From Perkinsus olseni (Eukaryota; Perkinsozoa; Perkinsida; Perkinsidae), in assembly GCA_013115135.1 (NCBI GenBank), contig JABANP010000575.1, positions 1-31,589 on the forward strand: 31,589 bases of DNA. Reading direction: 5' to 3'. The notes under the pieces are model-generated. The model did not search any database. It was not told the DNA's origin and was given only the letters and a program-made list of their open reading frames with translations. Below are positions 19,201-25,436 of this stretch, piece by piece. Each line of letters starts with the position of its first letter. Within the stretch, counting starts at the first letter, position 1. The translations under genes were made by a program, and so were the position numbers.

Positions 19201-21669
19201 TTAGATGAAATTTTTGATTTAAATTTATTTTAGATTTTATTAGTAAAGTGTGGGATGGGCCTTGGTCGTAATCAGTGACACGCAGTATAAGATTTACTGA
19301 TTTCCTCAGGCGGACGTCTTCGAGTTCACTGCTGGCGGAGAGACGGATGGTGAGAGGTCCCGGGTTCGATCCCAGGGTCGGACCCTTTTCCGCTTAGTCT
19401 ATGTTCTTGCCTGGCTCTCTCTCGAGCCCCTCCCTGGGGAACACCGAACGTAATTGCTCTGTTGGAGCGATGCGGGCTCTCCTCAAGAGTGGCGTTGAAC
19501 CCACGCTTGTGGACCCTACCGACCGAGGAGCCTCTCCTTTTATTGGTAGTACTGTGTGTGATTGCTGATACCAACTTTTCCGCAAATCGTCAGGCTGTCG
19601 AGAGCGGCTGTGAGGTAGGGATGGCAGCGGTGCTGCTGGAGGCCTCGGCGGATCCAAATGTTGTCGGCAAAGACGGGGATACGCCCCTAACGATCGCTGT
19701 TACTGCAGACGACCGAGACATGGTACGGCGTTAGGGAAATGCAAGATAGGGTAAGAGAGCAAGATTTGCATCTCAGATCAAATGCCTGGTCTCTCATGGT
19801 GCACAATTGAACGTGACGGACGCCACCGGGAGGACGTTGATGGAGCTGACTGAGGACCCGGCGACCCAGGCCTTGCTCAAGGCGATGGACCTTCACTCGG
19901 CTGCAGAGTCGGGAGACATAATCTCTAGCGGAGCGAAGTTTTTTCGTTCAGGAGGAATGATATTGATGCTTGTAGAATGGCAATCGAGAGCGGAGCGGAG
20001 CTAGATTTGCCCCATCCGAGGACTGGTTTCACTCCCTTGCACACTGCGGTGGAGAAGGGACATTATGAGCTCTGTGTCATGCTCTTGAAGGGTAATTTCG
20101 TGGCGCGCGACATGAGAAGCGGGCGGTTGATTTAGGCGGAGCGAAGCCGAATTTGGTGCCTCGGGGAGGCTTCAGCGTCCTCTACATCGCTGCTCAGAAT
20201 GGGGACCTTCGATTTTGTCGGCTGCTGATCGAAAGTGGCGCTGACCCGAACCGGAGGGCTGCCAATGGCGAGACGGCCATTTTTGGGGCTCTGGGTACGG
20301 AAAAAGATGACGGGCGTGTTGGGGTCATAAAGATACTACTTGCCGCGGGAGCTGAGGTACTGCAGATAGGGTTGCTTCGCTCCGCCTGGTATCTTGTAAT
20401 TTTGTCAAATGGCAGGTTGACGTATTCTCGACGAGGGGAGTAACGCCATTCCAGAGGGCGTTGGAATGTGGTATGAGTAATGAGGTTATAGGGGTGCTGG
20501 TGGGAGAAGGTGGCGCTGTGCCGGACGCTGTGGAGCCCGGAGACAGGCGATTCGACTCTGATGAGGGTAAACTGGGCGGAGGGGCCTCTGTTGCGGCATC
20601 CGTCCGTATTAGCAACGTCGAAAGTTTTAGCATTCAGTCCGGTAAAAAATTTCCCAGCAGAAAATTCACGTGTGCGCGCCAGAAAAGTATTTTTTGGACG
20701 AGCTGTCGTGCGTAAATACACCTTGCAGAAGGTCTACAAATTTATGGTCTTAGGAGTCCGGTCTCGTCCCAATATTCAAATTTTGGATGAGATCAGCTGT
20801 CAACATTTCTTCCCGGGCTGTGAAACGCGCAATGCATGTGGTTGCGCAAAATCAGTAGACCGTTGAGGGTTCGGTAGTTTTACTGGGGATAGAACCCGGG
20901 TCGTTGGTTGAGTGAAAGAGAGCCCTACCGTGTTGCTGCCGCGTCTTGGGGAAGGGTTGCGGTCGTCAGATCTGTCGGTACTCCGATGAGGTGTTGGCGG
21001 TGTCCATGGCGAAAAGGTGCATCGATGACTTTGGCGCGAATGTGAATTATGTGAATCCGAGGACAGGCGATAGTCCGTTGCATGCTGCAGCGGTACGGAC
21101 AGATGGCGGAATGGAGATGCTGTCGTTACTACTGGGTAATTGTTATGCGGGAGGTGAGTCGGGTTCGAATCACACGGATTGCATTTTGCAGAAAACGCGT
21201 TGTTCGCTGAGTGTAGAATACAAATAGCGGAGCGAAGCGATTCACGATTATCTTCTTTCAGATCGAGGGGCGGACGCTGGAGTTCAGAACAGCATGGGAT
21301 GCACACCTGCGGATATCCTAATCGACGCGCGCCAATTCACCGCCGCTGAGACGGTCCTTCTTGCGGTGAGAATTGATGGAAAAATAGGAAAGAAGGAGAG
21401 ATCTCTGTGCCAGATGAAGTCCCAGCACGGTCTTGATGCAGTGCGAAGACTTGTAAACTCTCCAGTGGGAGCTGCAGGTAGAAATGGTCTTGCTGGGGAT
21501 CGAACCGGGGACCTTTGGGTTACCTTGTTCAGGTATGACTCCGGCACTGAATATGGTAGTGAGCTTGTTGGACTTCGAAATGACGCATTTTCTCATAGAA
21601 GAGTGCGATGCGGATCCTTCGATCATGCGGGGCAACAGCAAGGTCGATGACATTTTTGTAATAACCTAG
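13269..21669 (+). CDS. Six-TM channel with cyclic-nucleotide-binding domain and ankyrin repeats, over 25 exons
   Basis: CNG/HCN/AKT-like membrane channel. The first exon (13269-13865) is a charged, coiled-coil-like N terminus. S1 is in 14939-15033 (FRLVWDFVALLFIAYQAFL), S2 in 15209-15325 (DIDLCVDIFFLTDLILNFF), S3 in 15385-15487. S4 is in 15680 onward (RLARLLRLMRLRQLL, Arg every third residue), then S5 and the outer pore (SHWIACFWWAIG). Exon 15974-16110 gives the pore and S6; the filter reads STMYG where potassium channels have TVGYG. The C-linker and CNBD follow (FGEYKTEFRQRMKRAMKF; GDVMFYQGEPAAGM; FVRKGRMTLVAVV; LGDRRFLTGFRAT). Ankyrin repeats run from 17693 (TGTPLHVAV) and 19594 (DGDTPLTIAV) to about 21669 (GFTPLHTAVEKGHYELC, FSVLYIAAQNGDL). 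Frame breaks near 15806 (+1) and 17301 (-1). Exons in 14600-14690, 17880-19320 and 20640-20990 are uncertain, and the 3' end is provisional. Confidence 0.78.
13866..13919 (+). repeat. Intron, family A
   Basis: 54 nt (or 57 from 13863), GTGGGTAG to GGCCTAG, containing TCACGCGCCACGAAATTAG. Phase 0. Confidence 0.6.
14020..14069 (+). repeat. Intron, family C antisense
   Basis: 50 nt, GTAATAAAATGC to GTTTGTAG. Holds GGGATAGAACCGGGGACC and CTTTCGGTTTGTAG, an antisense T-arm ending at the 3' splice site. Confidence 0.65.
14721..14787 (+). repeat. Intron, family C antisense
   Basis: 67 nt, GTTTCAATAAAG to CTCGCAG. Contains GGGGATCGAACCTGGGACC, an antisense T-arm. Joins KLQKYL to GGDRSW in frame. 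Confidence 0.62.
14891..14938 (+). repeat. Intron, family C sense
   Basis: 48 nt, GTAGAGGACG to GTGTTCAG. Contains GCAGGTTCGATCCGAGG, then CACGGCATTTTT. Removing it gives SGR-E-PAARWIVYPDRKF leading into S1. Confidence 0.75.
15034..15208 (+). repeat. Intron, family A reversed, 175 nt
   Basis: Begins directly with the reverse-orientation core GTAATTTCGTGGCGC, so the element supplies the 5' splice site. Ends GCGTCAG. Phase 0 between S1 (AFL) and VPYLISFD. Confidence 0.8.
15326..15384 (+). repeat. Intron, family E
   Basis: 59 nt, GTACAGAGG to CCTCTCAG, between TRIL (end of S2) and ELNLENRA. Contains GCAATCTTGCTATCTTGCA, the reverse of the E core. Confidence 0.78.
15488..15569 (+). other. Intron before S4, with internal inverted repeat
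   Basis: 82 nt, GTAGTAGAGG to CTCCGCAG. Joins WILAR to HTDAPEG. Contains an imperfect hairpin GCAAAGAAATATCTTTTTGC. Confidence 0.65.
15627..15679 (+). repeat. Intron, family D
   Basis: 53 nt, GTAATTATCAG to TTCTCAG, restoring FKAM-RLARLLRLMR of S4 exactly. Contains AATCTTAGGTTGAAGCTTG, also found reversed at about 14325-14347. Confidence 0.8.
15919..15973 (+). repeat. Intron, family D
   Basis: 55 nt, GTAGGGTATCTTGAGGTTGA to CCTCCTAG, just before the pore helix (YDK-YVRSLFYA). Confidence 0.8.
16111..16155 (+). repeat. Intron, family A sense
   Basis: 45 nt, GTAATAAGGG to GATGATCAG, after S6 (FAVVVG-SVTNLVVS). Contains CTCGCGCGCCACGAAATTG. Confidence 0.82.
16269..16434 (+). repeat. Intron with two tandem family D copies
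   Basis: 166 nt, GTAGCGAG to TTCCCTCAG, between NNVGPHLQ and LRVRRYIENL. GGTGGTATCTTAGGTTGA occurs at 16278 and again at 16349, 71 bp apart, each followed by a GATACAAAA stretch and CACGAC. Confidence 0.82.
16617..16666 (+). repeat. Intron, family C sense
   Basis: 50 nt, GTTGGCCATC to ATTTTCAG. Contains GGTCCCTGGTTCGATTCCTG. Joins LLRR to YVFFARIREEL. Confidence 0.82.
16787..16839 (+). repeat. Intron, family C sense
   Basis: 53 nt inside the CNBD (GEPAAG-MYFVRKG). GTAATAGGTGGC, GGGTTCGAATCCTGGTGAGG, then CATTTTTCTGTTATTTTTAG: the T-run after the T-arm runs straight into the 3' splice site. Confidence 0.85.
17167..17236 (+). repeat. Intron, family D
   Basis: About 70 nt, GTTGGGGAAG to ATGGAAG, inside the CNBD (DDY-ALGDRRF). 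Contains GGGTATCTTGAGGTTGAC. Confidence 0.6.
17428..17486 (+). repeat. Intron, family C sense
   Basis: 59 nt, GTAGGTTGCCATG to CTCTTCAG, phase 0 between KNDME and TFVDLVADE. Contains GTCGGTTCGATTCCTGGCGA. Confidence 0.85.
17659..17692 (+). repeat. 34-nt intron, family F hairpin
   Basis: GTAGTTCTAATCG to TTTGGGAG; almost all of it is the inverted repeat AATCGATC-4 nt-GATCGATT. Joins PVDQR to GKTGTPLHVAV. A closely similar hairpin is in 26027-26077. Confidence 0.72.
18296..18324 (+). repeat. Family C sense element in an incompletely resolved intron
   Basis: TTGGGTTCGAATCCCAGC is a perfect T-arm stem-loop, followed by ACGGCCTTTTCTC. Intron ends are uncertain; a CGCCGTGAG 3' site follows. Confidence 0.6.
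19350..19397 (+). repeat. Intron, family C sense
   Basis: 48 nt, GTGAGAGGTCCC to TTCCGCTTAG. Contains GGTCCCGGGTTCGATCCC; the lead GAGAGGTCCCGGGTTC resembles eukaryotic tRNA-Pro. Confidence 0.7.
19554..19593 (+). other. 40-nt intron in the ankyrin region
   Basis: GTGTGTGATTGC to ATCGTCAG, phase 0 between SPFIGST and AVESGCEV. No family core was recognised. Confidence 0.75.
19723..19776 (+). repeat. Intron, family E with inverted ends
   Basis: 54 nt, GTACGGCG to CATCTCAG, between DDRDM and IKCLVSHGAQLN. ATGCAAGAT near the start and GCAAGATTTGCAT near the end give two direct GCAAGAT copies and ATGCAA/TTGCAT inverted ends. Confidence 0.82.
19908..19951 (+). repeat. Intron, family B
   Basis: 44 nt, GTCGGGAGAC to TTCGTTCAG, restoring LHSAAE-RNDIDACRMAIE. 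Contains CTAGCGGAGCGAAG. Confidence 0.8.
20092..20135 (+). repeat. Intron, family A reversed
   Basis: 44 nt, GTAATTTCGTGGCGCGCG to TTGATTTAG; the core again provides the 5' splice site, as at 15034. The exon just after it begins with a family B-like GCGGAGCGAAG, read as ankyrin GGAKPN. Confidence 0.82.
20357..20415 (+). repeat. Intron, family B reversed
   Basis: 59 nt, GTACTGCAG to AATGGCAG, phase 0 between AAGAE and VDVFSTRGVTPFQ. Contains GCTTCGCTCCGCCTGGTATC. Confidence 0.8.
20881..20909 (+). repeat. Family C antisense element in an unresolved intron
   Basis: GGGGATAGAACCCGGGTC, an antisense T-arm, preceded by GTAGTTTTACT, which could be the 5' splice site. Confidence 0.5.
21136..21191 (+). 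repeat. Intron, family C sense
   Basis: 56 nt, GTAATTGTTATGC to CATTTTGCAG, inside an ankyrin helix (MLSLLL-ENALFAE). Contains GTCGGGTTCGAATCACACGG. Confidence 0.78.
21213..21261 (+). repeat. Intron, family B
   Basis: 49 nt, GTAGAATACAAA to TTCTTTCAG, joining FAE-Y-RGADAGVQN. Contains TAGCGGAGCGAAGCGATT. Confidence 0.78.
21478..21532 (+). repeat. Intron, family C antisense
   Basis: 55 nt, GTAGAAATGGTC to CTTGTTCAG, joining PVGAAG to MTPALNMVV. Contains GGGGATCGAACCGGGGACC and then TTTGGGTTACC. Confidence 0.8.
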
Positions 21670-21892
21670 GGTGAGCGGAAGATTCTTCCAGTGCGGTAAC
21701 GTTGTTGTTGGGCCTGCGGGTTTCCTGGTATTCTCGTAAGCCTTGTGGTGCACTAGGTTGGAGTAATAGGTGTAATAAAGCGGACGGACGTTAGAGTAGT
21801 TGAGATTGTGGTATGTAGACAGTACGATTGTCTGTTGTTATTTATTGATAGCTGTTCATAACGTTCATGTGTAACAGTCGGTGCGATTGTTG

Positions 21893-21931
21893 GTATCTTG
21901 AGGTTGCGCAGGGGTTACACGAGGTGTTAAG
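21893..21931 (+). repeat. Intron candidate, family D with terminal inverted repeats
   Basis: GTATCTT (21893-21899) and AAGATAC (21929-21935) are perfect inverted ends. The left end supplies GT and the right end supplies AAG. The exon that follows opens ILSWLEWYRRREE. The upstream exon is not identified. Confidence 0.5.
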
Positions 21932-22472
21932 ATACTCTCCTGGTTGGAGTGGTATCGTCGTCGGGAAGAATCTACGATTACTGGGAAAGAAGAGGGCCCG
22001 CATATTTATGATATTACGGAAGATGATGAAGCAATGATATCGGATTGGTGCTCGTTGCTTTGTGTGCCGGACGACGTAATGGCAGGAGGGGGGTTCGATC
22101 CCTGGCGAGGGTAATTTTCTGTTTTTTTAGGAGGTGTTTAAGCGAGTAAGTGACGAGGTGGCGAAGCTGAATCCTGAGGGAACTGTCAGAGTCGTCAAAG
22201 GCGACCCAGCATGTAAGCCGCCTTGACCGGGAATAGAACCCGGGACCTTTGGGTTGTCAGATGACTATCTTGGCGGTGCGTGCGTATACCCTCGACGAAA
22301 AGGAGATGCTGTTGATCGGTCGTCTGCTCGATCGGGCCGACGCAAACAAGAATTGCGATACTCGGAACGGCTCCCGGAGGAAGAAGAGAGTTCAGGAGAC
22401 GCATCATCCGTGTCGGAATATGATGATCATTCGGAACTGCCCGACGACGACGACGACGAGGACGACGAGTGA
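21932..22472 (+). CDS. Exons of an unrecognised protein with acidic C terminus
   Basis: Three exons joined by two clear introns: 21932-22075 (ILSWLEWYRRREE ... ISDWCSLLCVPDD), 22131-22212 (EVFKRVSDEVAKLNPEG) and 22261-22472 (YLGGACVYPRRKGD, then Glu/Asp/Ser-rich ending DDDDEDDE before TGA). Hydrophilic, no membrane segment, no domain I can name. It either forms the C-terminal end of the channel gene, with a missing link between 21669 and 21932, or is a separate gene whose 5' exons lie in 21670-21892. Codon use and intron style match the neighbours. Confidence 0.5.
22076..22130 (+). repeat. Intron, family C sense
   Basis: 55 nt, GTAATGGCAGG; GGGTTCGATCCCTGGCGAGG; then TAATTTTCTGTTTTTTTAG. Here the T-run after the tRNA-like part is the longest of the set. 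Confidence 0.85.
22213..22260 (+). repeat. Intron, family C antisense
   Basis: 48 nt, GTAAGCCGCC to GGTTGTCAG. Contains GGGAATAGAACCCGGGACC and TTTGGGTTG. Joins GDPA-Y-DYLGG. Confidence 0.8.
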
Positions 22473-22798
22473 CTTCGATTGTGGTGTTCATGCTTTGGTA
22501 ACTTCTACTGCATGTTTCATGGGCAACCTTATTGTTATTAAACTGGAGATGTCGAGTTGCAGTGTGCATTAGAATTGGCAAAGGCTAGGTCCATTTTGGT
22601 GGATTATTGGCACGTGTGTTAGGATAGATGAGAGGGAGAATTGAATACTAGGGTAAAGTTTTCTGGAGAATTTTATAGTCTTTTGTATACACCGAAGAAT
22701 CTAGTCGCCATTCTAGTTTTGAGTGAGAGATTCAGAGTGATATCTGGCCGCTCTGGGATTGTTAAATAAGATATCTTCTTCCAGGATTCCCTTTAGCC

Positions 22799-25320
22799 AT
22801 GTTGAAGTTGTCAACAGCAACATCGAAGGCGAAGGAGGATATCCTGTGCCAGAACTGCCTGCAGGTGGGGGTTCAGGGGCCCGGCGGTCGTCGTGGCGAG
22901 TTTATGTTCTTTCAGTATGGCCATTGGAGTTACGAGTGTAAGAACCCTCCCAAAAACGCCAGTCGGATGTCGCGAGTAAGGCGGTGGTGAATGACCCGGG
23001 TTCGATACCCACGGATGGCATTTTTAGATGCAAAAAGTCCGTAGTAAGAAGTACCAGCCGAAGTTTAATGAGGATCCTGGCCCTGATGTCCCCAAGTGAG
23101 GCGTTCATCGGAGGACGGACGCTGCGTACTGTCGCAGCAGTTGTTCATTCATAGACGCTGTACCAAAAATATACTGTCTGATACCATAATTCGCCCATTT
23201 CATATTTATACTATGGCCAGGAGCAATTCAACAGAACCTAGACCAAATTAGTGACAACCGATGGATAATAATAATCATTGGTAACGATGGTGTTGTCTTC
23301 TGTGTAGGAATAACTTCCTTTATGACAACAAACGCTTTGGTGAGAGGAAGGACGAAGTGAAACCCATGGTTGCCCAGGGGCCAAAAACTAATAAGAAAGG
23401 TGACAGCCCGGCATGTTATTGAAGGCTTGGTGAATCGTGTATCGTTTTTACAGAACATCGGAAGGGTCGTTCGAAGATGAGGGATGAAAAACGGAGTCGC
23501 CGGCGGGCTCGTTCCGAGTCTTCCTCGTCCTCCTCGTCATCAGCGTCATCATCCAGCAGTAGCGACTCGGACTCGGAGAGTGATAGCAGCAGTGGCAGTG
23601 GCAGTAGTGATAGTAGCGGGTCGGAGAGCAGCCGAAGCCCCAGCAGGTAGAATCGGTCAGCTCGGTGCTAGATGGGACTCTGGTGGTATGTTCAGGAGTC
23701 GTCGCCGATCGAAGGGAGGGTCCCCGCAACAGCGAAGACAGGAAAGATCTTCTTCCAAGACGGGAAGTAGCATTGAGGTCGGCCTGGTGTCATCCTGTAC
23801 GATTGTCGTCAGGGAAATCGGGAGATCTGGATGCATGGAGGAGAGCTCGGGATGACGCCCAAGCCGGGCCGAGGCAGCGATACATCGAACGGCCGCCGCC
23901 GGAGAGAAGAGGTGATAATAATAGTCGGAGGATCTTGAATTTTCACGCAAGGGTTTGTCGAAACTTTACGGTATTTAACTGGCGAAAGTTCCTTTTCCAC
24001 ACTGGCAGGGTTTCTGAATTCTCGTTGGAACTCCAGGCGGGGTCCGATGTTGCTGCTGACAACTCAATGGCTCATGAATCCACTTGAACTCTGTCGAAAA
24101 GTTTAAACGCAATGAAACAGCTAGTTCTTATGGGTACTTTATCAAGAGGATTGAATGCGAACAATATTATCGCTGGCCCAATATCTAACTCCGACGAGAG
24201 ACGCCTGAGTAGTTTGTTCGTCCGTCGCCTCCTAGGCCATAGGCTTTCACCAGCTTCACTAGTCTTCTGTCGTTGGGGAAACGGGAGTGGTTTTCAATTC
24301 TTGAGCTAACATGTTGCGGGTAGATCTCAATTCTCGTTGGTATCCGGGCGCGTGTGGTATGAGTGCCCTTGTTAGATGACCGGTCACGTGAGAAGCCCCG
24401 AAGGGAGAAGAGTCTATCCCCTCCGGGTCCTCGTAGATCAAGACGGGATGAGAGTGGATCGCCCAAACGAAGAAGGAGAGAGAACGGCAGTGGTAATAGT
24501 GGCATTGAGTCTGTGGCGTTGGGCTGACTTGTGCCATCAATCCTTGAGCCAGAGCTGCCCAACGCGTGCCTTGAACGACCCCGCTCCTGCTCCTGTCTCA
24601 CTGGGCGTCTCGTAGCGTTCATATCGAATGTCGTGGTCGTGGGGATAGCTGGAGGTCGGTTCTCAGTGCGCGGACATTGCAGCATTCTCGGTCACGCCAA
24701 ATATGTTGTTGGTTAAAAAATTCAACCTGAAATTACCGCAGGAGTGCCGGGGCGTACCACCACGACCGGCAGGCGGAACTCTGATGGGGGATGGCGTCCG
24801 GCTGTGGATTAGGCTAGGATTTATAAACTCGAATCCTCTTCGCGAGGAGCTGACTTTTGCGTGTCCCCTTTCCAGACGCAGCCCCTCCATCCGGTTCACC
24901 AAGAAAGGTTACGAGGCGTCGAGGATCTTCCCAGAGGCGCAGCAGTAGGGAGTGGGAAATGCGATTTGGTCGTGGTGTGGTATGCCTGGCTCAGGCTGGT
25001 TTGAGCTATCTCTCTCGCCATCTCGTGGGTCTCCTCCTGAATCTCAACCTAACAAGGGCGAGGCTTCGGGCGGAAGTACCATCTGTCCACCATTTCGCGG
25101 GCCAAATTCATCATTTCAGGGCGCAGTCGTTCGAGGAGCGTCTCTGAGCGGGAACGCTGGGCGCCGAGGGAGGAGGGATCGAGCAGACGGAGAAGTGAGA
25201 TTCGCGACTGATGTGTGGGAAGTTTGGTATGAGACGGATATTTTTTCAGGCCCCTCTCGATCGAGTTCGAGGTCTCGGTCTAGAAGTAGAAGAGACGATA
25301 GCAGGAGAAGGAGATACTGA
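22799..25320 (+). CDS. ZCCHC10-like zinc knuckle protein with long Ser/Arg-rich tail
   Basis: Probably a nuclear mRNA-processing or spliceosome-associated protein. Exon 22799-22864 ends in LCQNCLQ and exon 22916-22975 continues YGHWSYECKN, giving C-x2-C-x3-GHW-x3-C as in ZCCHC10 (CQKCLEFGHWTYEC). Exon 23028 onward is basic (KVRSKKYQPKF). The next clear exon (about 23477-23645) is almost all Ser/Asp after RSRRRARSE, like the ZCCHC10 Ser tail. Further exons are Arg/Ser-rich (SRRRSKGGSPQQRRQERSSS; DLDAWRRARDDAQAG). The last exons read RSRSRSVSERERW and PSRSSSRSRSRSRRDDSRRR and stop at 25318-25320; intron 25195-25249 (GTGAGATTC to TTTTTTCAG) joins them in frame. Exons in 23100-23470 and 23940-25080 are uncertain, and two adjacent genes (zinc knuckle, then RS-rich) cannot be excluded. 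Confidence 0.65.
22976..23027 (+). repeat. Intron, family C sense
   Basis: 52 nt, GTAAGGCGGTGG; CCCGGGTTCGATACCCACGG; ATGGCATTTTTAG. Phase 0 between RMSR and MQKVRSKK. Shows family C in a gene unrelated to the channel. Confidence 0.8.
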
Positions 25321-25370
25321 GTCAGTCTAGTTTACGTGGAAGCGTTGTGTTGGGTTGTGTTTTTGATAAA

Positions 25371-25389
25371 TCTTAGCGGAGCGAAGCAG
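25371..25389 (+). repeat. Family B element upstream of the RING gene
   Basis: CTTAGCGGAGCGAAGCAGGG, the B core, lies between the RS-protein stop and the RING start, perhaps in a 5' UTR intron. Confidence 0.55.
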
Positions 25390-25436
25390 GGAGTTGAGTA
25401 TTTTCGGCAGGGGGTGTTTGCGTCAGTCAATCGGCC

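Noticed and set aside
19908..19951. Non-canonical (non GT-AG) introns at 19908 and 21213
   Set aside because: At first the repeated element seemed to start with AA. Moving the boundary gives GT-AG and a better ankyrin sequence in both cases.
14020..23027. T-arm motifs as functional tRNA genes
   Set aside because: Nearly all lack an A box and a pairable acceptor stem, are only 48-60 nt between splice sites, and interrupt conserved frames.
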